64,000 nucleotides of DNA from Paracoccus contaminans (GCF_002105555.1 NZ_CP020612.1:1-64000); one strand, 5' to 3'. Positions 27,636 to 37,019 are shown, numbered from the stretch's first letter. Notes: generated by a model not told the origin, from the sequence alone. Made by a program: numbers and translations.

Positions 27636-28961
27636 ATGACCATCGACCGCAGGACACTGCTGAAGGGCTCGGCCGCGATGGCCGCCGCAGGGGCGCTGAT
27701 CGGCCCCTTCGGCGCGCGCGGCGCCGCGGCGCAGGCGGCCGCGCCCGCTGCCGCGACCTTCACCCCCGAGGCCGGCGCCAGCCTGCGCCTGCTGCGCTGG
27801 GTGCCCTTCGTCAAGGGCGAGGAAGAGGCGTGGAACGCCAACACCAGGGCCTTCACCGACGCGACCGGCGTTCAGGTGACCATCGACCAGGAAAGCTGGG
27901 AGGATGTGCGCCCCAAGGCCGCCGTCGCCGCCAATGTGGGCAGCGGCCCCGACATGGTGATGAGCTGGTTCGACGACCCCTTCCAGTATCCCGACAAGCT
28001 GGTCGAGGTGACGGACCTGTGCGAGGCGCTGGGGGCGGCCCATGGCGGCTGGTATGACGGCCTCAAGGCTTATGGCGTGCAGGACGGCAAGTGGATCTCC
28101 ACCCCGCTCTGCGCGATCGGCAACGCGGTCTGCTATCGCGACAGCCACGTCAAGGCCGCCGGCTTCACCGAGTTCCCGAAGGACACTGACGGCTTTCTCA
28201 AGCTGTGCGAGGCGCTGAAGGCCAAGGGCACCCCGGCCGGTTTCCCGCACGGCAAGGCGGTGGGCGACGGCAACAACTATGCCCATTGGCTGCTGTGGAG
28301 CCACGGCGGGCAGGCGGTGGACGAGGCCGGCAAGGTCACGATCAACAGCCCCGAGACGGCCGCCGCGATCGAATACGCGAAAAAGCTGTATGCCACCTTC
28401 ATCCCGGGCACCGAAAGCTGGCTGGACATCAACAACAACCGCGCCTTTCTGGCCGGCGAGGTGTCGCTGACGGCGAACGGCGTTTCGCTGTATTACGCGG
28501 CGCTGAAAGACCCGGCGATGAAGGCGATCGCGGATGACATCCGCACCGTCAACCTGCCCATCGGCCCGGTCGGCAAGCCGGTCGAGCTGGCGCAGACCTC
28601 GACCATCTCGATCTTCAAGCACTGCAAGTTCCCGAATGCCGCCAAGGCCTATCTGGAATTCATGTATCGGTCCGACAACATGAACCGCTGGATCGAGGCG
28701 GCCAGCGCCTATTGCTGCCAGGCGCTCAAGGAGTTCGCGGCGAACCCGGTCTGGACCTCGAACCCGATCCACGCGCCCTATGCGAAGGCATCGGAATCGC
28801 TGCGCGTGAACGGCTATGCCGGGCCGCTGGGGCCGGCCTCGGCGGGCGCAATGGCCGATTACGTCCTGGTGGACATGTTCGCCGAAGCCGTCACCGGCCA
28901 GAGGACCGCCGAGCAGGCGATCGCCAACGCCGAACGGCGCCTGCAGCGCTATTACCGCTGA
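27636..28961 (+). CDS. ABC sugar importer substrate-binding protein (Tat-exported)
   Basis: Periplasmic family-1 solute-binding protein, 441 residues. The N-terminus has a twin-arginine signal (RRTLLKGSAAMAAAGALIG) and a likely cleavage after an Ala-rich stretch near residue 33, so it is exported folded. The mature part has the two-lobed binding fold (LLRWVPFVKGEEEAWN, ANVGSGPDMVMSWFDDP). The ATG at 27636 has a strong GGAGGAGA site; a GGCGGC-TCGC-GCCGCC hairpin at 27601-27616 precedes it. A very strong stem-loop follows the stop. Ligand unknown. Confidence 0.92.
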   Translation: MTIDRRTLLKGSAAMAAAGALIGPFGARGAAAQAAAPAAATFTPEAGASLRLLRWVPFVKGEEEAWNANTRAFTDATGVQVTIDQESWEDVRPKAAVAANVGSGPDMVMSWFDDPFQYPDKLVEVTDLCEALGAAHGGWYDGLKAYGVQDGKWISTPLCAIGNAVCYRDSHVKAAGFTEFPKDTDGFLKLCEALKAKGTPAGFPHGKAVGDGNNYAHWLLWSHGGQAVDEAGKVTINSPETAAAIEYAKKLYATFIPGTESWLDINNNRAFLAGEVSLTANGVSLYYAALKDPAMKAIADDIRTVNLPIGPVGKPVELAQTSTISIFKHCKFPNAAKAYLEFMYRSDNMNRWIEAASAYCCQALKEFAANPVWTSNPIHAPYAKASESLRVNGYAGPLGPASAGAMADYVLVDMFAEAVTGQRTAEQAIANAERRLQRYYR

Positions 28962-28977
28962 GCGCAGCCGAAGGCCG

Positions 28978-29004
28978 GGGGCCGGCGGGCTGACCGCCGG
29001 CCCC
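28978..29004 (+). promoter_or_regulatory. Strong intercistronic stem-loop after binding-protein gene
   Basis: GGGGCCGGCGG (28978-28988), loop GCTGA, CCGCCGGCCCC (28994-29004): a perfect 11 bp stem 16 bp after the stop codon, with no T-run. Such stems typically protect the upstream mRNA or attenuate reading into the permease genes, giving more binding protein than permease. Confidence 0.65.
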
Positions 29005-29040
29005 GCTCTCGTTCAGGAACGCGACCGCGAAGGATTGCCC

Positions 29041-29982
29041 ATGCCCCCACCGCCCGCCCCGGCCGCGCAGGCCCCTCGCAAAGGGGTGCTGGCGCGTATC
29101 GCCGAAAGCCGCAACGCGCTGGGCCTGCTGTTCATGCTGCCCGCGGCGGCCTTCCTGATCTTCTTCCTGACCTATCCGCTGGGTCTGGGTGTCTGGCTGG
29201 GCTTCACCGACACCAAGATCGGCCGCACCGGCGTCTTTATCGGCATCGAGAATTACCGCTGGCTGTTCGACGATCCGGTGTTCTGGCTGACGGTGTTCAA
29301 CACGCTGTTCTACACCGTCTTTGCCTCGATCGCGAAATTCGCGCTGGGGCTGTGGCTGGCGCTGCTGCTGAACCGGCACCTGCCGTTCAAGAATGTCTTT
29401 CGCGCGATCATCCTGCTGCCCTGGGTGGTGCCGACGGTGCTGTCAGCCATGGCCTTCTGGTGGATCTTCGATTCGCAGTTTTCCATCATCTCGTGGGTGC
29501 TGATGAAGCTGGGCGTGATCGCGGCGCCGATCAACTTCCTGGGCGATCCGTGGAACGCGCGCTGGTCGGTCATCGCCGCGAACATCTGGCGCGGCATCCC
29601 CTTTGTCGCGATCAGCCTGCTGGCCGGGCTGCAGACCATTCCGCAGTCCCTGAACGAGGCCGCGGCCATCGACGGCGCGACCCCGTGGCAGCGGTTCCGC
29701 TTGGTCACGCTGCCGCTGCTGACGCCGATCATCGCGGTGGTGATGACCTTCTCGGTGCTGTTCACCTTTACCGATTTCCAGCTGATCTATGTGCTGACCC
29801 GCGGCGGGCCGGTGAACGCCACGCATCTGATGGCCACGCTGTCCTTCCAGCGCGCCATCCCGGGCGGCCAGCTGGGAGAGGGCGCGGCGATCGCGGTCGC
29901 CATGATCCCGTTCCTGCTGGCGGCGATCCTGTTCAGCTTCTTCGGCCTTCAGCGCCGCAAATGGCAGCAAGGGAACGACTGA
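29041..29982 (+). CDS. ABC sugar importer permease 1 (MalF/UgpA type)
   Basis: Inner-membrane permease, 313 residues, six predicted helices (first about 32-52). The EAA loop that docks the ATPase is LNEAAAIDGATPWQRFRLVTLPLLTP at about 215-240. ATG at 29041 with a GAAGGA site, after the stem-loop. One base separates its stop from the next permease. Confidence 0.93.
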   Translation: MPPPPAPAAQAPRKGVLARIAESRNALGLLFMLPAAAFLIFFLTYPLGLGVWLGFTDTKIGRTGVFIGIENYRWLFDDPVFWLTVFNTLFYTVFASIAKFALGLWLALLLNRHLPFKNVFRAIILLPWVVPTVLSAMAFWWIFDSQFSIISWVLMKLGVIAAPINFLGDPWNARWSVIAANIWRGIPFVAISLLAGLQTIPQSLNEAAAIDGATPWQRFRLVTLPLLTPIIAVVMTFSVLFTFTDFQLIYVLTRGGPVNATHLMATLSFQRAIPGGQLGEGAAIAVAMIPFLLAAILFSFFGLQRRKWQQGND

Positions 29983-29983
29983 C

Positions 29984-30862
29984 ATGGCACGCGCGACCGA
30001 GGACAATATCGGCGGCATCGAGCAGTTCGAATCGCTGCCCCGCCGCATCCTGACCGTCTGGCTGCCGCTGGCGGTGTTCGTGTTCGTCCTGCTGTTCCCG
30101 TTCTACTGGATGGCGATCACGGCGGTAAAGCCGGACAACCAGCTGACCGACTATAACAACTACAGCCCGTTCTGGGTGGTCGGGCCGACGCTGGAACACA
30201 TGAAATACCTGCTGTTCGAAACGACCTATCCGCGCTGGATGTGGAACACGGTGATCGTGTCCGTCGCCTCGACGGCGATCTCGCTGTTCGCATCGGTCCT
30301 GGCCGCCTATGCGATCGAACGGCTGCGATTCCGCGGCAGCCGCGTCACGGGGCTGCTGATCTTCCTGGCCTATCTGGTGCCGCCGTCGATCCTGTTCATC
30401 CCGCTGGCCTTCATCGTCTTTCAGGTCGGCATCTTCGACAGCCGGCTGGCGCTGATCCTGACCTATCCGACCTTCCTGATCCCGTTCTGCACCTGGCTGC
30501 TGATGGGCTATTTCCGGTCCATCCCCTATGAGCTTGAGGAATCGGCCCTGGTCGATGGCGCCAGCCGCTGGCAGATCCTGACGCGGGTCGTGCTGCCGCT
30601 GGCCGTGCCGGGGCTGATCTCGGCCGGGATCTTTGCCTTCACCCTGTCGTGGAACGAATTCATCTATGCGCTGACCTTCATCTCGTCGTCGGAAAACAAG
30701 ACGGTGCCCGTCGGGGTGCTGACTGAACTGGTGCGCGGCGACATCTATGAATGGGGCGCGCTGATGAGCGGGGCGCTGCTGGGTTCCCTGCCTGTGGTGA
30801 TCCTCTATTCCTTCTTCGTGGATTACTACGTGTCCTCGATGACCGGGGCGGTGAAGGAGTGA
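29984..30862 (+). CDS. ABC sugar importer permease 2 (MalG/UgpE type)
   Basis: Inner-membrane permease, 292 residues, six predicted helices beginning about residue 25. The EAA loop is LEESALVDGASRWQILTRVVLPLAVPG at about 185-210. It starts 1 nt after permease 1 and overlaps the kinase start by 4 nt (GTGA), so importer and kinase are one operon. Confidence 0.93.
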   Translation: MARATEDNIGGIEQFESLPRRILTVWLPLAVFVFVLLFPFYWMAITAVKPDNQLTDYNNYSPFWVVGPTLEHMKYLLFETTYPRWMWNTVIVSVASTAISLFASVLAAYAIERLRFRGSRVTGLLIFLAYLVPPSILFIPLAFIVFQVGIFDSRLALILTYPTFLIPFCTWLLMGYFRSIPYELEESALVDGASRWQILTRVVLPLAVPGLISAGIFAFTLSWNEFIYALTFISSSENKTVPVGVLTELVRGDIYEWGALMSGALLGSLPVVILYSFFVDYYVSSMTGAVKE

Positions 30863-31758
30863 GGCTGGATCTTCTTTCCGTCGGCGAGGCCATGGTCGAG
30901 CTGTCGGCCAGCCCCGACCCTGCGCTGTGGCATCTCGGCTTTGCCGGCGACACGCTGAACACGGCCTGGTATCTGCGCCGGCTGCTGCCTGCGGGGCGGG
31001 CGGTGGGATACCTGACCCGCATCGGCACGGGCGGATTTTCGCGGCGGCTGCGGGATTTCATCGCCGATGCCGGGATCGTCACCGACCATATCAGCGCCGA
31101 TCCGGTGCGCGAGGCCGGGCTTTACGCGATCGAGCTGTCTCAGGGCGAGCGCAGCTTTACCTATTGGCGCAGCGATTCCGCGGCACGCGGGCTGGCGGAC
31201 GATCCGGCGGCCCTGGCCGCGGCTTTTGCCCAAGCGGACATGATCTATCTGTCCGGGATCACTGCCGCGATCCTGCCCCCTGCCGACCGCGACAACCTTG
31301 CCGCCGCGCTGGACGCGGCCCGCGCGCGGGGTGCACGGGTGGTGTTCGACACAAACATCCGCCCCCGCCTGTGGGAGGATGGGGCGACCCTGCGCACGCA
31401 GATCACCCGCTTTGCCGGGCTGGCCGATCTGGTCCTGCCCAGCCTTGACGAGGAAACGGCCCATTTCGGCGACGGCGCGCCGCAGGACTGCATTGCCCGC
31501 TATCTGGCCGCCGGGGCGCGGCAGGTGGTCGTCAAGAACGGCGGCGGGCCGGTCCATTACGGCGGGGTGGACGGCGCGGGCCGTGTCGATGACCTGCCGC
31601 GCGTCCGGCCGGTGGATACCACTGCCGCGGGCGACAGCTTCAACGCCGGATACCTTGCCGCGCGGCTGGGCGGGGCCGGCATCCCTGACGCGATCCGGGC
31701 CGGGCACGACATTGCCGCAAAGGTCATCGCCGCGCGCGGCGCGCTGGTGCCGGTCTAG
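30859..31758 (+). CDS. PfkB-family sugar kinase (2-keto-3-deoxygluconate kinase type)
   Basis: Cytoplasmic kinase of 299 residues. Ribokinase fold with GEAMVEL at the N-terminus, GGAGDTLN-like FAGDTLNTAWYLRRL substrate loop near 27-42, and the signature DTTAAGDSFNAGY with catalytic Asp259. Closest in type to KDG kinases. It starts at a GTG overlapping the permease stop. Its 3' end overlaps the convergent GntR gene by 4 nt at a CTAG. The true substrate may be any 2-keto-3-deoxy sugar acid made by the island. Confidence 0.85.
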   Translation: MRLDLLSVGEAMVELSASPDPALWHLGFAGDTLNTAWYLRRLLPAGRAVGYLTRIGTGGFSRRLRDFIADAGIVTDHISADPVREAGLYAIELSQGERSFTYWRSDSAARGLADDPAALAAAFAQADMIYLSGITAAILPPADRDNLAAALDAARARGARVVFDTNIRPRLWEDGATLRTQITRFAGLADLVLPSLDEETAHFGDGAPQDCIARYLAAGARQVVVKNGGGPVHYGGVDGAGRVDDLPRVRPVDTTAAGDSFNAGYLAARLGGAGIPDAIRAGHDIAAKVIAARGALVPV

Positions 31759-32453
31759 GGCTCCTGGCCGGCAAAATGCGCCTCGAGATTGCGCACAAGG
31801 CCGTCCAGATGCGTCTCCATATGGCTGCGCATCGCCGGCCAGTCGCGGGCGGCCAGCGCCCCGGTCATGCCGCGATGGGCCGCCAGCACCTGCGCCGCGT
31901 CCGAGCGCAGCCGCGCCGACAGGAAGCGGATGCGCCACAGGCGGGACAGGTATTCATCATAGCTGCGGCTCAGCGCCCCATTGTGCCCGGCCGCGACGAT
32001 GGCGCGGTGCATCGCCATGTCGAGGTCAAACACCTCGACCTTGTCGCCGGTGGCGTGGCTATCCTCGACCTGCCGGGCCAGCGCGGCGATGCCGGCGATC
32101 TCGGCCTCTGTCGCATGCAGGCAGGCCAGCTCGCCCCCGGCCAGTTCCAGCAGGCGCAAGACAGCCACCTCATCCATCGCCTCGGCGCGCGACATGTCGG
32201 TGACGAGCGGGCTGCGCAGCGGGCGCAACGTGACCAGCCCCTCCTGCGCCAGAATGCGGACAGCCTCGCGCAGGGGGGTGCGGCTGACACCCAGCCGCTC
32301 GGCATGGTCGCGTTCCTTGATCGGGCTGCCGGGGAGAATGGCGCCGGTCAGGATCTCGCGCCGCAGCTGATCGGCGATGGCGGCGGGGATCGTCGTCCCC
32401 CCCTCGGCGGGCGCCTGGCCGCCCGCTTCGGGAGCGTCGCTCATCTCGGCCAA
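31755..32453 (-). CDS. GntR-family regulator, FCD (FadR) subfamily
   Basis: 232-residue repressor-type regulator. The winged helix domain (about 20-90) has LRREILTGAILPGSPIKE and LGVSRTPLREAVRILAQEGLV; the C-terminal FCD domain from about 105 has metal/ligand-binding His and Asp residues (DLDMAMHRAIV, H in AAHRGM). The start is a TTG at 32453 with a good GAGGGG site, or the ATG at 32444. FCD-type relatives ExuR/UxuR bind GTATAC palindromes, of which four occur in this island. It ends overlapping the kinase gene. Confidence 0.9.
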   Translation of the reverse strand: MAEMSDAPEAGGQAPAEGGTTIPAAIADQLRREILTGAILPGSPIKERDHAERLGVSRTPLREAVRILAQEGLVTLRPLRSPLVTDMSRAEAMDEVAVLRLLELAGGELACLHATEAEIAGIAALARQVEDSHATGDKVEVFDLDMAMHRAIVAAGHNGALSRSYDEYLSRLWRIRFLSARLRSDAAQVLAAHRGMTGALAARDWPAMRSHMETHLDGLVRNLEAHFAGQEP

Positions 32454-32464
32454 GGTCCCGCCCC

Positions 32465-33391
32465 TCAGTTGACCGGCGTTTCGGCCGGCCGTCCGTCCAG
32501 CACCGCGGCCAGGTTGCGCCGCTGCAGATCGCCCATCGCCGCGCGGGTTTCCACCGTGGCCGATCCGATATGGGGCAGCGCCAGCAGGTTGGGCAGCGCC
32601 AGCAGCCGCAGATCGACCTGCGGCTCGCCCCGGAACACGTCCAGCGCCGCGCCGCGCAGCCGCCCATCCGCCAGCCGCTCGATCAGCGCCGCCTCATCCA
32701 CCACCGAGCCGCGCGCAACATTGACGAGCACCCCGTCAGGCCCCAGCGCGTCCAGCAGCGCGGCCGAAACCAGCCCCTCGGTATCCGGGCCGCCGACGAT
32801 GATGACGATCAGATCATCCACGGCGCGGGCCAGCGCCGTGGGATCGGCGTGATGGGTCCAGGGCACGTCCTTGGCGCCGCGCGACCAATAGTGGATCTCG
32901 CACTTGAAGGCCGCCAGCCGGTCCGCGATCTCGCGCCCGATGCGGCCAAGGCCGAGGATGCCGACCCGCCGCCCCGATGCCTTGCGCCCCAGCGCCAGCC
33001 CCTCGCCCCGCGCCCAGCCGCCCATGCGGACATGGGCGATGGCCGGCTCGAACCCGCGGTTCAGGGCGATCCACATGGCGACGGCCAGATCGGCCACGTC
33101 ATCGTTCAGCACAGCGGGCGTGTTGGTCACGGTGATCCCGCGCGCGGTGGCGGCAGGCACGTCGATCGCGTCATGGCCGACGCCGAAATTGGCGATCACG
33201 CGCAGCGCCGGCAGCAGATCCATCTGCGCCGCGCCGAACGGGTGGCCCCCCTTATAGGCCACGCCCTTGATCCCTGCGCGCTGGTCCTGCGGCAGGGCTG
33301 CGAGGCCCTGGAGCGAGGCGAGATGCGCCGCCCCCATCGCATCAAGCGCGGTGCGGTCCTCCTGCGAATAGCTGCCGATGGCCAGGATCAT
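32465..33391 (-). CDS. D-2-hydroxyacid dehydrogenase (glyoxylate/hydroxypyruvate reductase type)
   Basis: NAD(P)-dependent reductase of 308 residues. Substrate domain halves flank a Rossmann domain with GILGLGRIGREIA (about 145-157), ARGSVVDE (catalytic Arg region) and the His of LPHIGSAT near 280. It would reduce glyoxylate or hydroxypyruvate, fitting a pathway that releases a C2 unit. ATG at 33391. It precedes the GntR gene and follows an SDR on the same strand. Confidence 0.87.
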   Translation of the reverse strand: MILAIGSYSQEDRTALDAMGAAHLASLQGLAALPQDQRAGIKGVAYKGGHPFGAAQMDLLPALRVIANFGVGHDAIDVPAATARGITVTNTPAVLNDDVADLAVAMWIALNRGFEPAIAHVRMGGWARGEGLALGRKASGRRVGILGLGRIGREIADRLAAFKCEIHYWSRGAKDVPWTHHADPTALARAVDDLIVIIVGGPDTEGLVSAALLDALGPDGVLVNVARGSVVDEAALIERLADGRLRGAALDVFRGEPQVDLRLLALPNLLALPHIGSATVETRAAMGDLQRRNLAAVLDGRPAETPVN

Positions 33392-33401
33392 GCGCGTTTC
33401 C

Positions 33402-34181
33402 TTACAGCGAGGCGGTGATGCCGCCGTCCACATAGACGACCGTTCCGTTGACAAAGCTGGCGGCGTCCGAGGACAGGAAGATCGCCGCGCCGACCAGTTC
33501 CTCGACCCGGCCCCAGCGGCCGGCCGGGGTGCGTTTCGCCAGCCAGGCGCCAAACGCCGGATCGCCCTTCAGTGCGGCGTTCAGCGGCGTGTCGAAATAG
33601 CCCGGCGCGATGCCGTTGCAGTTCAGACCGTGCCGCGCCCAGTCGGTCGCCATGCCCCTGGTCAGGTTGGCGACCGCGCCCTTGGTCGCGGTATAGGGCG
33701 CGATGCCGGGCCGGGCCAGCGCCGACTGGACCGAACAGATGTTGACGACATGCCCCCGTCCCCGCGCGATCATGTGCCGCGCGCAGGCCTGCGCCACGTT
33801 GAAGACGCTGGCGACATTGACCTGCAACAGCCGCTGGAATGCGTCCTCGGGGAAATCCTCCAGCGGGGCGCGATGCTGCTGGCCGGCGTTGTTGATGAGG
33901 ATGTCGATCGGGCCGACCGAGACTTCAAAGCCGTCCACGGCGGCGCGGGCGGCGGCGTGATCGGTGACGTCGAAGGGCAGCGTCCGGGCGGCGAACCCGT
34001 CCGCCCGCAGCGCCTCGGCAGCGCCGTCCAGTCGCACGGCGTCGCGGCCGTTCAGCACGATCTCGGCCCCCGCCCCGGCAAGGCCGCGCGCCAGTGCAAG
34101 GCCGATCCCCTGCGACGAGCCAGTGACCAGCGCCCTGCGTCCGGTCAGGTCGAACAGCGACAGCCCCGCAGGCAGGCCCAT
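33402..34181 (-). CDS. SDR dehydrogenase, gluconate 5-dehydrogenase-like
   Basis: Classical SDR of 259 residues: TGSSQGIG cofactor loop (about 20-27), NNAG (about 97), catalytic Ser in NICSVQSA and YTATKGA (Tyr/Lys about 163-167), and PGYFDTPLN. Overall pattern is that of gluconate 5-dehydrogenase/IdnO enzymes that interconvert an aldonate and its keto form. Its ATG overlaps the preceding SDR stop by 1 nt (TGATG). Substrate inferred. Confidence 0.85.
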   Translation of the reverse strand: MGLPAGLSLFDLTGRRALVTGSSQGIGLALARGLAGAGAEIVLNGRDAVRLDGAAEALRADGFAARTLPFDVTDHAAARAAVDGFEVSVGPIDILINNAGQQHRAPLEDFPEDAFQRLLQVNVASVFNVAQACARHMIARGRGHVVNICSVQSALARPGIAPYTATKGAVANLTRGMATDWARHGLNCNGIAPGYFDTPLNAALKGDPAFGAWLAKRTPAGRWGRVEELVGAAIFLSSDAASFVNGTVVYVDGGITASL

Positions 34182-34915
34182 CAGCCCCGCCCGATGAACG
34201 GCATGTTCGTCGCCATCACAGTCACGAACTGCACGTTTGCCCCGTCGGGCAGGGATGCCATGTGCATCACCGTGTCCGCCACGGCCTGCGCGTCCATCAC
34301 CGGCTCGACCTTCATCGACCCGTCAGCCTGCGGCACGCCCTTGGTCATCGCCACCGCCATGTCGGTCAGCGCGTTGCCGATGTCGATCTGCCCGCAGGCG
34401 ATGTTGAAGGGGCGCCCGTCGAGGCTGATCGAGCGCGTGATCCCGGTGACGGCATGCTTGGACGTGGTATAGCCGATCGAGCCAGGCCGCGGCGCGTGGG
34501 CCGAAACCGAGCCGTTGTTGATGATGCGCCCGCCCTGCGGCGATTGCGCGCGCATGACGCGGAAGGCCGCGCGGGCGCAGATGAAGACGCCGTTGACGTT
34601 CACGTCGATGACGCGGCGGAATTCGTCCGGTTCCACCAAGTCCGGGGTCTGGGGGACCAGCCCGGTTCCGGCGTTGTTGAACAGAACGTCAAGCCGGCCC
34701 CACTCGGCGGCGGCCCGGTCAAAGGCCGCATCGACCGCGCCCGCGTCGCAGACATCGCAAGGCAGGACCAGCGCGTCCGACCCGGCGGCCGTCTCGCGCA
34801 GCGCATCCTCGCGCCGGCCGATCAGCCCGACCCGCCAGCCCTTGTCCAGAAAGGTTTGCGCCGTCACGCGGCCGATGCCGCTGCCCGCGCCGGTGATGAT
34901 GATGGTCCGGGTCAT
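34181..34915 (-). CDS. SDR family oxidoreductase
   Basis: Classical SDR of 244 residues: TGAGSGIG (about 8-15), NNAGTG (about 84), Ser in NNGSVSA, YTTSKHA (Tyr/Lys about 148-152), then a QIDIGNALTDMA segment. The reductase substrate is not evident; in this context it is likely a sugar or keto-acid. ATG at 34915, 7 nt after the dehydratase stop, in one run with dehydratase, SDRs, hydroxyacid dehydrogenase and GntR. Confidence 0.85.
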   Translation of the reverse strand: MTRTIIITGAGSGIGRVTAQTFLDKGWRVGLIGRREDALRETAAGSDALVLPCDVCDAGAVDAAFDRAAAEWGRLDVLFNNAGTGLVPQTPDLVEPDEFRRVIDVNVNGVFICARAAFRVMRAQSPQGGRIINNGSVSAHAPRPGSIGYTTSKHAVTGITRSISLDGRPFNIACGQIDIGNALTDMAVAMTKGVPQADGSMKVEPVMDAQAVADTVMHMASLPDGANVQFVTVMATNMPFIGRG

Positions 34916-34922
34916 CGCATCC

Positions 34923-36704
34923 TCAGTGGTTGTCGCGCGGCAGGCTTTCGCGCACGCGGCGATAGGCCGTCGCCAGTTCCAGGCAGCCGCCCTGCGCCAG
35001 CTGGCCGACATGCTGGCGATAGATCTCCTGCCAGGGGGTCTGGTTGACCAGCTCGGGCGGGCTCCAGGCATCGCGGCGCGCCTGCCATTCGGCATCGTCC
35101 ACCAGCGCGTTCAGCGTCCGGGCGTTCAGGTCCAGCCGCACCCGGTCCCCTGTCTTCAGCAGCGCAAGACCGCCGCCCACGACCGATTCCGGCGAGGCGT
35201 TCAGGATCGAGGGGCTTTCCGATGTGCCCGACTGGCGACCGTCGCCCACAGTCGGCAGGTGGTTGATCCCGGCCTTCAGCACCGCATCGGGGGGCTGCAT
35301 GTTCACCACCTCGGCGCTGCCGGGATAGCCGACGCAGCCGACGTTGCGGATGAACAGGATGCAGCGGTCGTCGATGCCAAGGGCAGGGTCGTTGATGCGG
35401 TCGTGATAGTCCTCGGGGCCTTCGAACACGATGGCGCGCGCCTCGTGGATGCCCTCGCGCCCGGCATCGGACAGGAAGCGGTCGTGAAAATCCTTTGAAA
35501 TCACGCTGGTCTTCATCAGCGCGCTGTCGAACAAATTGCCCGACAGGACAAGGAACCCCGCCTTTTCCCGCAGCGGATCGGACAGCGGGCGGATGACGTC
35601 ATGATCGGTGGACCGCCAGGCGGCGACGTTCTGACCCGCCGTCTGGCCGGTCACGGTCATCGCATCCTCGTGCAGCAGGCCCGCCTCCTGCAACTCGCCC
35701 ATCACCGCGGCAACGCCCCCGGCGCGGAAAAAGCTTTCGCCCAGATATTCGCCGGCCGGCTGCATGTTGACGATCAGCGGCAGGTCAAAGCCGATGGTTT
35801 CCCAATCCTTCACGTCCAGCTCGACCCCGGCATGGCGGGCTATGGCCTGAAGATGCGGCGGGGCATTGGTCGATCCGCCGATTAGCGTGTTGACGCGGAT
35901 CGCATTCTCAAAGGCCGCCCGCGTCAGGATGTCGCTGGGTTTGAGATCGTCCAGCACCATCTGCACGATGCGCCGGCCGGTCTGATAGGCCATGCTCATC
36001 CGTTCGCGGAACGGCGCGGGGATGGCCGAACAGCCCGGCAGGCTCATCCCCAGCGCCTCGGCCATGGCGTTCATGGTGCTGGCGGTGCCCATGGTGTTGC
36101 AGTGGCCAAGGCTGGGGGCGGATGCGCAGACACGCTCGATGAATTCGGGATAGTCGATCCTGCCCTCGGCCAGCAGGCGGCGGCTTTCCCAGACGATGGT
36201 GCCCGACCCAGCCCGCCTGCCCTGCCACCAGCCGTCCAGCATAGGCCCGCCGTTCAGCGTGATGGCGGGGATGTCCACCGTCGCCGCGCCCATCAGCATG
36301 GCAGGGGTGGTCTTGTCGCAGCCGGTGGTCAGCACCACCCCGTCCAGAGGGTAGCCGTGCAGCACCTCGACCAGCCCCAGATAGGCAAGGTTGCGGTCCA
36401 GCGCGGCGGTGGGGCGCTTGCCGGTTTCCTGGATCGGGTGGACCGGGAATTCCATGGGGATACCGCCCGCGTCGCGGATGCCGGCCTTGATGCGGTCCAT
36501 CAGAAAGACGTGGATCTTGTTGCAGGGGGCCAGATCGCTGCCGGTCTGGGCGATGCCGATGATCGGCTTTTCGGCCGTCAGCTCCTCACGCGTGAAGGTG
36601 CTGTTCTGGTAACGCTCAAGATACAGCGCGGTCATGCCGGGATTGTTGGGATTGTCGAACCATTCCTGGCTGCGGAACCGCTTGCCTGCGCGCGTATCGG
36701 ACAT
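34923..36704 (-). CDS. IlvD/Edd-family sugar-acid dehydratase (xylonate/arabinonate type)
   Basis: Fe-S and Mg-dependent dehydratase of 593 residues converting an aldonate to its 2-keto-3-deoxy acid. The N-terminal RSQEWFDNPNNPGMTALYLE, PIIGIAQTGSDLAPCN, TTGCDKTTPAMLMGA, CNTMGTASTMN and GGSTNAPPH segments and the C-terminal LPRDNH closely follow the Caulobacter xylonate dehydratase XylD pattern as I recall it. Length also matches that subgroup. ATG at 36704 with a GAGAGGGG site. A perfect GTATAC palindrome covers its likely -10. Exact aldonate not certain. Confidence 0.87.
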   Translation of the reverse strand: MSDTRAGKRFRSQEWFDNPNNPGMTALYLERYQNSTFTREELTAEKPIIGIAQTGSDLAPCNKIHVFLMDRIKAGIRDAGGIPMEFPVHPIQETGKRPTAALDRNLAYLGLVEVLHGYPLDGVVLTTGCDKTTPAMLMGAATVDIPAITLNGGPMLDGWWQGRRAGSGTIVWESRRLLAEGRIDYPEFIERVCASAPSLGHCNTMGTASTMNAMAEALGMSLPGCSAIPAPFRERMSMAYQTGRRIVQMVLDDLKPSDILTRAAFENAIRVNTLIGGSTNAPPHLQAIARHAGVELDVKDWETIGFDLPLIVNMQPAGEYLGESFFRAGGVAAVMGELQEAGLLHEDAMTVTGQTAGQNVAAWRSTDHDVIRPLSDPLREKAGFLVLSGNLFDSALMKTSVISKDFHDRFLSDAGREGIHEARAIVFEGPEDYHDRINDPALGIDDRCILFIRNVGCVGYPGSAEVVNMQPPDAVLKAGINHLPTVGDGRQSGTSESPSILNASPESVVGGGLALLKTGDRVRLDLNARTLNALVDDAEWQARRDAWSPPELVNQTPWQEIYRQHVGQLAQGGCLELATAYRRVRESLPRDNH

Positions 36705-36732
36705 CAGAACCCCTCTCCCCGGTGCTTCACAT

Positions 36733-36744
36733 CTGGTATACCAG
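36733..36744. promoter_or_regulatory. GTATAC palindrome 3, perfect CTGGTATACCAG
   Basis: Perfect 12 bp palindrome 29 bp before the dehydratase start. On the minus strand it contains TATACC, 16 nt after TTTACA, so a bound regulator would cover the -10. Confidence 0.65.
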
Positions 36745-37019
36745 CGCGGCTCAGGCTGTAAAGCGGCGCAAAGGGTCATTGGCGACCCTGATAACGTGGA
36801 GCTGCACGATGTCGCGGTGCGTTCGGCCCTGCTGCCAGGCAAAGCCAAGGACAACAACCCTCGGCCGCGAACGGCCCTCCCTTCGGTTGCTCGACGCGGG
36901 CTGGTGCACCTGTCCACATGATGCCCGGCCTGGCAGTTTGCCGCAGGAGCCTTGATGCAAAGCCTTGGTGAACAGGCGAACGCTGCGCTGACTGCTTGAA
37001 CCCCGGCGAGGCCGCCGTA

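Noticed and set aside
36634..36921. Possible coding fragment in the dehydratase/DenD promoter gap
   Set aside because: Short, no ribosome binding site, overlaps the dehydratase 5' end and a good operator; no recognisable product.
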